Origin: Caulobacteraceae bacterium
GTDB lineage: Bacteria > Pseudomonadota > Alphaproteobacteria > Caulobacterales > Caulobacteraceae
Assembly: GCA_019247715.1 (NCBI GenBank)
Contig: JAFBAO010000046.1
Location: 33,885-97,884, forward strand
Length of the DNA: 64,000 nt
Direction of reading: 5' to 3'
The position numbers and the translations under genes are program-made. The notes below the pieces were generated by a model. That model saw only the letters and a program-made list of their open reading frames with translations, was not told the origin of the DNA and did not search any database. Every line of letters begins with the position of its first letter. Within the stretch, counting starts at the first letter, position 1. Below are positions 29,837 to 37,293 of this stretch, one piece after another.

Positions 29837-30390
29837 GCGGCTCTCAGGCGCGACGCCTCGAAGGGCGCCGCCTCTCCAGCCACTACGACCTTCGAGCAGG
29901 TCTTGCCGTAACCCATGGCGTACTTGAGCGTCGGGTACATCCGCGCGGTCGTCAGCGCCAGGGAAAGGGCGATCAGGCCCTCTTCGCCCCAGCGCCGGAC
30001 GATCTCGTCACGCAGGGCGTCACCCGCCTCCAGATCCCTGGCGAGGGAGGCCCTGGCGAAGCGGCAAGCGAGGGCGGCCGGCTCGCCCATCGCCGCTTCG
30101 TCCCCGGCGAGGATGGCGCGCAGGACTTCCGGACGCACGCCGCCCGCCAGCGACATGTCGACGCTGATCTGGGTGCAGGGACCGCAGTCCTCGGCCAGCG
30201 TTCCGACCACGCCGACGGCGGCCAGCGCCTCCGCCGGCGCCGCCCTGCGGTCAACGAGGCCGGTCACCACCGAGAACTTCAAGAAGCTCGCCGGCGCGGC
30301 TTCGGCAAGGACGTGCAGATAGCTGGCGTCGTAGCCGAACGGGCGTTCGAGCCTGGCGCGGATCAGGCGATGGAGAAGCGCTTTAAGCAT
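29833..30390 (-). CDS. Carboxymuconolactone decarboxylase (AhpD-like) family protein
   Basis: 185 residues from the ATG at 30390. The AhpD-like core contains EDCGPCTQISVDMSL with a CxxC pair (CGPC), the expected site of thiol redox chemistry, followed by helices ending in MYPTLKYAMGYGKTCSKV. Genes of this family are the usual targets and neighbours of ECF41 sigma factors. Overlaps the upstream membrane gene by 8 bases and the sigma gene by 4, so the three are tightly coupled. Confidence 0.87.
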   Translation of the reverse strand: MLKALLHRLIRARLERPFGYDASYLHVLAEAAPASFLKFSVVTGLVDRRAAPAEALAAVGVVGTLAEDCGPCTQISVDMSLAGGVRPEVLRAILAGDEAAMGEPAALACRFARASLARDLEAGDALRDEIVRRWGEEGLIALSLALTTARMYPTLKYAMGYGKTCSKVVVAGEAAPFEASRLRAA

Positions 30391-30781
30391 GACGGGCCTC
30401 GGCGCGCATCGGGAAGGGCCAGGCGACCCAGACGGCCAGGAGGGCCGGCAGGCCGACGGCGGGCAGGTCACGCGCCAGATCCGCCAGGCCCGAGGGAGCG
30501 CCGACGGCCTCGGCGAGGTGGACACCCGCATGCAGCGCCAGGAAGAGCGCCCCGGCGGCGGCCGCGCCCCTGGTCTCCGCCGCCGGCCTCCAGGCGAGGG
30601 CGACCAGGCCGAGGCCCGCTGCGAGGTAGGCGCCGCCGATGTCGCGGACGAAGTGGGGGTTGTAGGGACCAGTCTCGGAGACGCCGGGGGTGACGGCGTA
30701 GAACCAGCGCCCGGCGCCGAGCATCACGCAGCCGCCGACCACGCCGAAGAGCCCGATGAGGGCGGCGATCGCACGTTTCAT
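30383..30781 (-). CDS. Small four-helix membrane protein of the ECF41 operon
   Basis: 132 residues from the ATG at 30781. Four hydrophobic segments are visible (roughly 5-25, 45-66, 72-92 and 105-122) with the conserved-looking segment YNPHFVRDIGGAYLAAGLGL after the first loop. It is the first gene of the ECF41 operon, 22 bases after the predicted transcription start. I do not recognise an enzymatic motif; a DUF4345-like assignment is possible but unproven. Confidence 0.75.
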   Translation of the reverse strand: MKRAIAALIGLFGVVGGCVMLGAGRWFYAVTPGVSETGPYNPHFVRDIGGAYLAAGLGLVALAWRPAAETRGAAAAGALFLALHAGVHLAEAVGAPSGLADLARDLPAVGLPALLAVWVAWPFPMRAEARHA

Positions 30782-30809
30782 GCGTCTTCTCCTCGCGTTT
30801 CGACGGATA

Positions 30810-30836
30810 GACGCGCGGGACCCCCCGCTTGTGACA
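30810..30836 (-). promoter_or_regulatory. ECF41-type promoter (autoregulated operon)
   Basis: Reading on the minus strand: TGTCACA (30836-30830), a spacer of exactly 16 bases, then CGTC (30813-30810). This is the consensus known for ECF41 sigma factors. It lies 29 bases ahead of the first gene of the operon that ends with the ECF41 gene itself, so the sigma very probably controls its own operon. Confidence 0.85.
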
Positions 30837-30855
30837 TCGTGGCGGCGCGGCGCCG

Positions 30856-31560
30856 TCAGAAGAAATAGGTCGCGCCGAGGACCAGCGCATTGCGGTGTTG
30901 CCGCGTGTAGGGTGGGAAGTAGGGGGCCGGGGTGGCGGCGATCCATTCCGCCCGGATCTCGCCGCGGCCGAATTCCCGAGCGATCCCTGCCCGAAGGTCG
31001 AGGCGCACCCGCTCGCCTTCATAGTGTCCGACCTCAGAAAGACCGGTCAGCAGGCCCAGATGGCCGAACAGTCGCCAGTTGCGGACCGGATGCAGCGCGC
31101 CGGCGAGATCGACATAGAGAGTGGGCGCGTCGTTGAGATAGCGGGGCGAATAATAGATGTGCGCGGCGACGTTTTTGAGACTCACCCCGGTCCGCAGCTC
31201 GGTGTAGTTGGCGGTGTAGCGCCGCTCGCGGTAGACCAGCACTTCGCTGTTGGTGACGCCGAGGTCCCAGGAAAGGCTCGGGGCGAGGGTGCGCGCATAG
31301 CCGAGGTAGGCGACGTAGCCCTCCGGACGCAGGCCCGAGTGCGAGGTCGCGACCGCCTTGGCGGTGACGCCGCCGAAGAAGCCGCTCGGGCGGTCCAAGG
31401 AGACGCTCACGCTGGCGATCGGCTGTCCGTCGGTGAGCGAGACGCCTCGCAGGCGGTCGTCGGATTCGATCGCCGCGCTGAAGGCGACCTGGGCTCTGGC
31501 CGTCGGCGCGACGAAGGCGCTCAGGAGAAGAAGTACAGCGGCCGGCCCCCAGCGGCGCAC
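30856..31560 (-). CDS. TorF-family putative porin
   Basis: 234 residues from a GTG at 31560, five bases after the protease stop. The signal peptide is cut near ARAQV (residue 23), and the mature part is a beta-barrel starting VAFSAAIESDDRLRGVSLTDGQP, the hallmark opening of TorF proteins, and ending in the aromatic ALVLGATYFF typical of outer-membrane barrels. It is the last gene of the ECF-anti-sigma-protease operon, so probably an effector of that response. The substrate is unknown. Confidence 0.85.
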   Translation of the reverse strand: MRRWGPAAVLLLLSAFVAPTARAQVAFSAAIESDDRLRGVSLTDGQPIASVSVSLDRPSGFFGGVTAKAVATSHSGLRPEGYVAYLGYARTLAPSLSWDLGVTNSEVLVYRERRYTANYTELRTGVSLKNVAAHIYYSPRYLNDAPTLYVDLAGALHPVRNWRLFGHLGLLTGLSEVGHYEGERVRLDLRAGIAREFGRGEIRAEWIAATPAPYFPPYTRQHRNALVLGATYFF

Positions 31561-31565
31561 GGGAT

Positions 31566-32828
31566 CTACGGGCGCGCAGCGGCCGAAGCCTCGTTGATCT
31601 TGGCCCTGGCGTCCTGGCAGACCCGCGCTTGGCCGAGCAGGGTGGCGCAGGCGTCGATGACCCCGCTGGAACGCGCCGTCGCCAGCCGCAGCGGCGTCGC
31701 GGCCGCCGGGTGACGCTCACGCATCAGGGCGAACAGCCCGCTCACGTGGGCGGCGGCGAATGAGCTGCCGTTGACGAGACCCCACCGGGCGCCGGGGATG
31801 GTGGTCGGCACGCCCTCCCCGGGCGCGCTGTAGACGCCGGCCGGCGCCGGCCCGGCGCCTTCGTCGGCCACCGCGATCACGCCCGGGTGGGAGGCGGGGA
31901 ATCCGCCGCCGGGCAGATCCGGATCGAAGGCGGCCACCACGACGATGCGCCGCGCGAGGGCCACGTCCAGCAGCTTGCCCAGCAACAGGTCCGAGGGGCC
32001 GCCGAGGCTGAGGTTGATCACCTGCGCGGCGTGGCTGACGGCGAAGTCGAGCGCCCGCGCCAGGCTGAGGGTGTCACAGACCTCGGACGAAGATCCAGGC
32101 GGCCCGCCCGGCGATTGCCAACAGGCTCGCAGCGCCATCAGCCGCACCCCCGGGGCCACCCCGGCGACCCGGACGCCCTTGGCGGCGATCACGCCGGCCA
32201 CCGCCGTCCCGTGCTGCTCCCCGGCGTCCGGGCGGCCCGGGACGAAGTTCTGAAGGGTCTGCACCTGGCCCGCGAGGTCCGGATGGTCTCGATCGACCAT
32301 GCTGTCGATGACCGCGACGCGGACGCCGCGTCCTAGCACCACCCGGTGAAGCTCTGCGAGCCGCCACTCCTTTGCGGCCGGCTGGGCGAGAAACAGCGGC
32401 GGGAGGGACGCGGCCTCGGCCCGATAGAGGTTCACCGGCTGGGACCAGGCCACTTGGGGCTCGAGAGAAAGGCGCTGAGCCACCTCGCCCGGGGACCGGC
32501 CGGCCGGGACCGACAGCACGAAACAGTCGACGCCCAGCATGGGCATGGGCCAATCTTCCACCAGGCTCAACCCGTTCTGGCGCGCCAGGCGGGTGGCGAT
32601 CCTGCGGCTGGCGCTGCGCGCCATCCCGTCGCCGTAGCCGCCGCCGTAGTCGGACTGGGCGCGCGGATGCTCAGGCGGCAGGCGCAGCATCACCAGCACC
32701 TTCTGGCCCTCGTCCGGCTGGACGGCTTGGGCGGGCCCGGGGAAAGCGGCCAGACCGGCGGTTGCGGCCCAGGCGGCCGCCGTCAACGCGAGCCTTCGCC
32801 ACATGCTTGGCAAGGTCTTCCCGGTCAT
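31566..32828 (-). CDS. Secreted subtilisin-like (S8) serine protease with N-terminal pro-domain
   Basis: 420 residues from the ATG at 32828, which overlaps the anti-sigma stop (ATGA). Signal peptide to about residue 35, a propeptide-like domain at ~43-133 (KVLVMLRLPPEHP to EPQVAWSQPVNLY), then the S8 domain with Asp175 in AVIDSMVDRDHPDL, His206 in EQHGTAVAG and Ser356 in VNGSSFAAAHVSG. The position of the oxyanion Asn (normally AAGN) reads AAFD, so Asp302 replaces it. The C-terminus has extra Cys residues (C394, C404). Probably periplasmic. Confidence 0.93.
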   Translation of the reverse strand: MTGKTLPSMWRRLALTAAAWAATAGLAAFPGPAQAVQPDEGQKVLVMLRLPPEHPRAQSDYGGGYGDGMARSASRRIATRLARQNGLSLVEDWPMPMLGVDCFVLSVPAGRSPGEVAQRLSLEPQVAWSQPVNLYRAEAASLPPLFLAQPAAKEWRLAELHRVVLGRGVRVAVIDSMVDRDHPDLAGQVQTLQNFVPGRPDAGEQHGTAVAGVIAAKGVRVAGVAPGVRLMALRACWQSPGGPPGSSSEVCDTLSLARALDFAVSHAAQVINLSLGGPSDLLLGKLLDVALARRIVVVAAFDPDLPGGGFPASHPGVIAVADEGAGPAPAGVYSAPGEGVPTTIPGARWGLVNGSSFAAAHVSGLFALMRERHPAAATPLRLATARSSGVIDACATLLGQARVCQDARAKINEASAAARP

Positions 32829-33481
32829 GGCGCGCCCGCCTCGTCGATCGGTTCGGCCAAGGCGACCTCCCTGTCGGCTCTCAGGACGTCGAGAGCCTTC
32901 TGGCGCTGGGTGCCCGGCGCGCGCAGCACGTAGGCGCCCGCGCCGGTGGGGCCATCCACCAGCCGCGCGCCGCTCGCCGCCAGCGTTCGGGTCATCGCCG
33001 CCACCTGCGTCTCCGGACGGAAGATCACCACGAGGTTGCCCACGGGAGCGGGCGCCGGCGAGGCCAGCGTGTGGTACGGCGCAGACGGCGCCGGACGGGG
33101 GGCGATGGCCAGGACGAGGGCCAGCGTCGTCGCGCTCGCCGCAGCGGCCCAGCCCAGCCAGCCGGGGAAGGCCCGCTCGAGCCACGCCTTCGCCAAGGCC
33201 GAACGCCGGCTTGCCGGCCGCGGGGAGGGCGCGTCTTCGCGTCCGGCGGCGAGCCGCTCGCGCATCGCCGCCCATCCCTGCTCGACATCGAGCGGAAGCT
33301 GGGCGATTTCGCTCTCCAGCCGTTGCTCGACCTTGAGGTCGGCGCGGCAGCGCCCGCAGCTCGCCAGGTGGGCCTCGACCCGCGCGTGGTCTTCCGCGTC
33401 GAGCTGACCGGTCTCGTACCAGGGAAGCAGGAGCTGGGTCTCGTGATGCCGGTCGCCCGGAAGGCGGATGATGTTTCCCAT
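32825..33481 (-). CDS. Membrane-spanning zinc-binding anti-sigma factor with propeptide-like periplasmic domain
   Basis: 218 residues. The cytoplasmic anti-sigma domain has H38-x3-C42-x2-C45 (HLASCGRC), the ZAS zinc site. One membrane helix at ~106-128 follows, then a Pro-rich stalk and a periplasmic domain at ~149-212 (NLVVIFRPETQVAAMTRTLA to ALDVLRADREVALAEPI) that resembles subtilisin inhibitor/pro-domains. It begins 10 bases after the ECF sigma stop and overlaps the protease start, an order that implies sigma, its inhibitor and a protease acting on the inhibitor. Confidence 0.9.
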   Translation of the reverse strand: MGNIIRLPGDRHHETQLLLPWYETGQLDAEDHARVEAHLASCGRCRADLKVEQRLESEIAQLPLDVEQGWAAMRERLAAGREDAPSPRPASRRSALAKAWLERAFPGWLGWAAAASATTLALVLAIAPRPAPSAPYHTLASPAPAPVGNLVVIFRPETQVAAMTRTLAASGARLVDGPTGAGAYVLRAPGTQRQKALDVLRADREVALAEPIDEAGAP

Positions 33482-33491
33482 CGGCCGGCTC

Positions 33492-34091
33492 CTACAGCCA
33501 GTCGGCCAGGCGGCCCGGCAGCTTGTTCTTCAGATGGCGGCGGGCGTGGAACATGCGTGTCTTCACCGTGTCCACCGGACAGTCCATCAGCTCGGCGATC
33601 TCGCGGTAGCCGAGCTCGTGGAAATAGGTCAGGTCGACGACCGCCCTCTGCGCGGTCGAAAGCTCGTTGATCGCGCTGAGCAGCCTCTCCTGAACCTGGC
33701 GGCGGTCGAGTTGCTGCTCGGGGCCGGCCTCGCCGCTGGGGCGAAACTCGGCGTCCTTGTCCTCCACCGGCTCGTCCTGGCGCCGGAGCGCCTTCAGCGC
33801 CTTGCGGTAGGCGATCGCGAAGATCCAGGTAGAGACCTTGCTGCGGCCGTTGTAGCGCTCGGCTTGGCGCCAGACCACCATCAGGGCGTCGTTCAGCACT
33901 TCCTCCACCAGGTGCGGCCGGCGCAGGATGTTGATCAGGAAGCGGCTGAGCCGCGGGTGGTAGGCCCGGTAAAGCGCCTCGAAAGCGCGGAAGTCCTTCT
34001 GGGCGATTAGCGCGAGGAGCTCTGCGTCGTCGCGCCCTCCCGGGCGCGCAGGCCCCCGATCTCCTCCCGTGACGCTCAACCGGCCAAGCAT
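33492..34091 (-). CDS. ECF RNA polymerase sigma factor (RpoE-like)
   Basis: 199 residues from the ATG at 34091, preferred over the GTG at 34106 because AGGGA lies six bases upstream. Sigma region 2 is FRAFEALYRAYHPRLSRFLI to VEEVLNDALMVVWRQAERYN, and region 4 is ELSTAQRAVVDLTYFHELGY to CPVDTVKTRMFHARRHLK. No C-terminal extra domain; control is by the adjacent anti-sigma. I could not find a convincing promoter of matching type upstream. Confidence 0.93.
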   Translation of the reverse strand: MLGRLSVTGGDRGPARPGGRDDAELLALIAQKDFRAFEALYRAYHPRLSRFLINILRRPHLVEEVLNDALMVVWRQAERYNGRSKVSTWIFAIAYRKALKALRRQDEPVEDKDAEFRPSGEAGPEQQLDRRQVQERLLSAINELSTAQRAVVDLTYFHELGYREIAELMDCPVDTVKTRMFHARRHLKNKLPGRLADWL

Positions 34092-34253
34092 GGGCTGTCC
34101 CTGCACTCGCCGTTAATCCCCGTTCGCGCGCAAACGGTTCAGTCGCAAGTAGGGACAGAGGCGGGCCCTCGCCGTCAAGAAGAAGCTTGCGGCGCCGCGC
34201 CCGCGCGCCTGCGGGCCTCTTGCCAGAGGGCCCAGCCGCGCCATCAGATGCAT

Positions 34254-34282
34254 TTGACAGGCCACTCGGATAACGGATTAGC
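34254..34282 (+). promoter_or_regulatory. Candidate promoter of the LysR gene
   Basis: TTGACA (34254-34259), 17-base spacer, ATTAGC (34277-34282), directly abutting the ATG at 34283. If used, the transcript would be leaderless or start translation at the ATG at 34292. Confidence 0.3.
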
Positions 34283-35146
34283 ATGCCTGAGATGCGCAGA
34301 CTGCGGCACTTCGCGGCCGTCGCCGAGGCCGGAAGCTTCGTCCGCGCCGCGGAAATCCTCGGCCTGTCCCAGCCGGCCCTTTCCCGCAGCATCCAGTCCC
34401 TCGAGACGGAATACGAGCTGCGCCTGTTTCATAGACGCCGCCACGGGCTGGCCCTGACGCCCGCCGGGGAGATCCTTCACGCGTCGTCGCAACGGCTCCT
34501 GACCCAGATCGACGACATGGACCAGCAAATGCGCCGCCTCGGGCGGGCGGAGGAAGGGCGGGTGGCCCTGGGCCTGGGGCCGTTGCCCGCCTCTATCTAC
34601 CTGCCGGCGCTGCTCACCCGCACGATTGCGACCCGCAGAGGAATCGAGGTCAAGGCCGTTGTCGAGACCGGCTCGGCGATCGTGAAGCGCGTCATGTCGG
34701 GCGAGCTGGACTTCTGCTGCTGCTCAGAGAGTCTGGTTCCGCAACCCGACCGGGTGGAAAGCATACCGCTCGTCAGCCTGCCCATCGTTCGGATCGTCCG
34801 CGCTTCACACCCGCTGTGTCGCGGACAGGGCGCCCCGAGCGATTTTCCGCTCATTGGCGGCTCCGGCGCCGCCGACGGCGGTTCGGGCGCCTATCACCCT
34901 CAGGTGACCTGTGACGACTATGACATCCTCAAACGCTTGACGCTGGCCAGCGACGCGATCTGGCTTACGGCCGCGCAGGCCGCCGCCGACGAGTTGGCGG
35001 CGGGCCAACTCGTCCAGCTTCCGCGATCCTCGGGCGACCGCAGTCTCGTGGCGCGACTTGTGGTCTTTCGCCAGCCGAAACGAAGCCTGTCCTCTGCGAG
35101 CGCGTATGTCCTCGGGCTGCTTCGCAAGATCGTCGCAGGCTCCTAG
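34283..35146 (+). CDS. LysR-family transcriptional regulator
   Basis: 287 residues; the ATG at 34292 is an equally good start. The N-terminal helix-turn-helix is clear (MRRLRHFAAVAEAGSFVRAA, then LGLSQPALSRSIQSLE). The C-terminal two-thirds is the periplasmic-binding-like effector domain (EGRVALGLGPLPASIYLPAL). The ligand is unknown. The nearest downstream gene is 235 bases away, and the minus-strand ECF operon is divergent, so the target is not evident. Confidence 0.9.
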   Translation: MPEMRRLRHFAAVAEAGSFVRAAEILGLSQPALSRSIQSLETEYELRLFHRRRHGLALTPAGEILHASSQRLLTQIDDMDQQMRRLGRAEEGRVALGLGPLPASIYLPALLTRTIATRRGIEVKAVVETGSAIVKRVMSGELDFCCCSESLVPQPDRVESIPLVSLPIVRIVRASHPLCRGQGAPSDFPLIGGSGAADGGSGAYHPQVTCDDYDILKRLTLASDAIWLTAAQAAADELAAGQLVQLPRSSGDRSLVARLVVFRQPKRSLSSASAYVLGLLRKIVAGS

Positions 35147-35381
35147 GCGAGCGGCGCCGCCTAGGCGGTGAATTTCGCTCGATTGACCATTTGGCCCGCG
35201 CTGTTCCCCACTCGCCGCGCCGGTTTGAACCTTTCCGCCCGGGCCAGGGATCAAGCCTTGGCAGATGCCACTCATGAGCGAGGTTCGCGGGGGGACCCTT
35301 TGCGCATGAGGGGCGCCGCGGCGGGGACGTCGAATCGCGTCTTCCGACCCGGCGCTCGAGGGTGACGCGAAGGAGGAACCC

Positions 35382-36569
35382 ATGAAAACCGCCGCCGGAC
35401 TTGCATGCCTCGTCCTGGGCCTGCTGGCCACCACCAGCTTGCAGGCCGCCCCCGTTCCGCTCAGCGACGTCCAGATGGACGACATCGTCGCGGGCGAGAA
35501 CTTCACCATCGTGAACGAGGTGGTCGACGACCAGACCACCGCCAGCGCGCCGGTCACCGACCCCAACCTGAAGAATTCGTGGGGCCTGTCGGAAGGACCC
35601 GGCACCGCCCTGTGGGTCGCCGACAACGGAACCGGCGTTTCGACGCTTTACAACGCGAGCACCTTCGCCAAGGCCCCGCTCGTGGTCACCATACCAGGCG
35701 CCGGCGGGACTCAAGGGGCGCCCACGGGCACGGTATTCACCAGCGGCGCCGGGACCGGCTTCCAGGTGATGGAGACCGCCGGCGGGCAGACAGCCAGCGT
35801 CCACTCGCTGTTCCTGTTCGACGGCGAGGACGGCACGATCTCCGGCTGGGGCGTCATCCGCCCCGCGAGCGGGCCTCCCCTGATCCCGACGACGGCGGCC
35901 ATCGCGGTGGACCAGTCGGCGAGCGGCGCGGCCTTCAAGGGCCTGGCGATCTTCGAGCCCAACGCGAGCGGTCCGAACCCCGACGCCGGCGCCACCATCT
36001 ACGCGGCCGATTTCACCCAGAACAAAGTCGAGATGTTCGACAGCAACTTCCACCAGATCGGATCGTTCAAGAACCCCTACGCCTTCCTGGGTTTCTCCCC
36101 GTTCAACGTTCAACAGCTGAACGGACTGATCTATGTCAGCTACGCCAAGCGCAGCGACGGCATCGACGAGAAGGACGGCCCCGGGCTCGGGATCCTAGAC
36201 GTCTTCAACCCCTCGGGTCAGAGACTCCGCACCCTGGCGATCGGCGGGCCGCTCAACGCCCCCTGGGGCATGACCATCGCGCCGCCCAATTGGGGCAGGT
36301 TCGCCGGCGCGCTGCTGGTGGGTAATTTCGGCGACGGCAAGATCAACGCCTACGACCCGAAGACCGGGCTCTTCCTGGGGAGCCTCAGAGGCCCCGACTT
36401 CAAGAAGCTGAGCATCGACGGCCTCTGGGCGATGCTCGACGGTCCGGATGGGGCGGTGACCTTCTCCTCAGGTCCGAACGGCGAGGCCAACGGGCTCATC
36501 GGCGTCATCCGTCCGACCATGGCGCCTGCCTCCTGGGCGTTCCAGTCGCACGTGGCGATGAACCGCTGA
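35382..36569 (+). CDS. Secreted TIGR03118-family protein with post-signal double-glycine-like motif
   Basis: 395 residues, ribosome site AAGGAGGA. Signal peptide to ~residue 22, then PVPLSDVQMDDIVAG at 24-38: the LSxxxMDxIxAG pattern is like the leaders cut by C39 peptidases. The rest is a TIGR03118 domain (DPNLKNSWGLSEGPGTALWV near 60-80, LNAPWGMTIAPPNWGRFAGA near 290), probably a beta-propeller. A C39 peptidase gene begins 16 bases downstream, followed by an outer-membrane exporter-like gene, so it is the likely cargo of that unit. Export beyond the periplasm is inference. Confidence 0.88.
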   Translation: MKTAAGLACLVLGLLATTSLQAAPVPLSDVQMDDIVAGENFTIVNEVVDDQTTASAPVTDPNLKNSWGLSEGPGTALWVADNGTGVSTLYNASTFAKAPLVVTIPGAGGTQGAPTGTVFTSGAGTGFQVMETAGGQTASVHSLFLFDGEDGTISGWGVIRPASGPPLIPTTAAIAVDQSASGAAFKGLAIFEPNASGPNPDAGATIYAADFTQNKVEMFDSNFHQIGSFKNPYAFLGFSPFNVQQLNGLIYVSYAKRSDGIDEKDGPGLGILDVFNPSGQRLRTLAIGGPLNAPWGMTIAPPNWGRFAGALLVGNFGDGKINAYDPKTGLFLGSLRGPDFKKLSIDGLWAMLDGPDGAVTFSSGPNGEANGLIGVIRPTMAPASWAFQSHVAMNR

Positions 36570-36585
36570 CCCCGCTGTCCTCCCT

Positions 36586-37293
36586 GTGAGGCAGGCGCAA
36601 ACCCAGGGCCGGCGTCCGCGACCGGCCGCCTGGGCCGCGGCGGCGATGGCGGCCGCCGCGGCCGTGTCGGCGGGAGCGCAAGAGCCGGCGCCGCCCGGGG
36701 CGAAGCTGGTGCGAACGCTCTTCGAGATCCGCAACGAGGGCGTGATCCGCCAAAAGTGGGACCTCTCCTGCGGGGCCGCGGCGGTGGCGACACTGCTCAC
36801 CTACCAACTCGGCCGTCCGGTCACCGAGCGCCAGGTGGCGACGGCGATGCTCCGCCGCACCGGCCCCCTCCTCGTACGGGTCCGGCTCGGCTTCTCGCTG
36901 CTCGATCTCAAGAACTACGCGGCCAGCCAGGGTTTCGCGGCCGCGGCGTTCGGGGGGATGACCCTCGAGGACCTCGACGCCCGGGCGCCGGGCGTCGTGC
37001 CCATCCGTGCGCACGGCTTCCGCCATTTCGTGGTCTATCGCGGTCGACGGGACGGCAGGGTCCTGATCGCCGATCCGGCCTTCGGCAACCGCACCTTGCC
37101 CGAGCAGGCCTTCGAGCGCGTCTGGGCCAACGGGATCGGCTTCTTCGTCTTCGATTCCGCCGACCCGCACCCGCCCAACCGGCTGGGCGCGCCGGCCGAG
37201 CTTTTCCTGGTTCCTGGCCTCGAGACCCGTCGCGCCGCCACCGCCAGCGGCGGACCTCCGATCACCGTCAGTCCATTGGGGAGCGGACCATGA
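36586..37293 (+). CDS. Secreted C39-family cysteine peptidase (FapD-like)
   Basis: 235 residues from the GTG at 36586, with a signal peptide cut near SAGAQ (residue 31), so it acts in the periplasm. The C39 triad is complete: Gln56 and Cys62 in QKWDLSCGAAAVATLL, His147 in GFRHFVVYRG, Asp163 in IADPAFG. There is no ABC transporter or ATPase domain, unlike bacteriocin exporters; a stand-alone periplasmic C39 next to a coiled-coil barrel is the FapD-FapF arrangement. Its stop overlaps the next start (ATGA). Confidence 0.87.
   Translation: MRQAQTQGRRPRPAAWAAAAMAAAAAVSAGAQEPAPPGAKLVRTLFEIRNEGVIRQKWDLSCGAAAVATLLTYQLGRPVTERQVATAMLRRTGPLLVRVRLGFSLLDLKNYAASQGFAAAAFGGMTLEDLDARAPGVVPIRAHGFRHFVVYRGRRDGRVLIADPAFGNRTLPEQAFERVWANGIGFFVFDSADPHPPNRLGAPAELFLVPGLETRRAATASGGPPITVSPLGSGP

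Noticed and set aside
34092..34200. Autoregulated ECF promoter ahead of the second ECF sigma
   Set aside because: TGAACC is present on the minus strand, but no CGTT or CGTC box lies at a proper distance.
35157..35168. CCGCCTAGGCGG palindrome after the LysR gene as a terminator
   Set aside because: No loop and no T run; too short to support a call.
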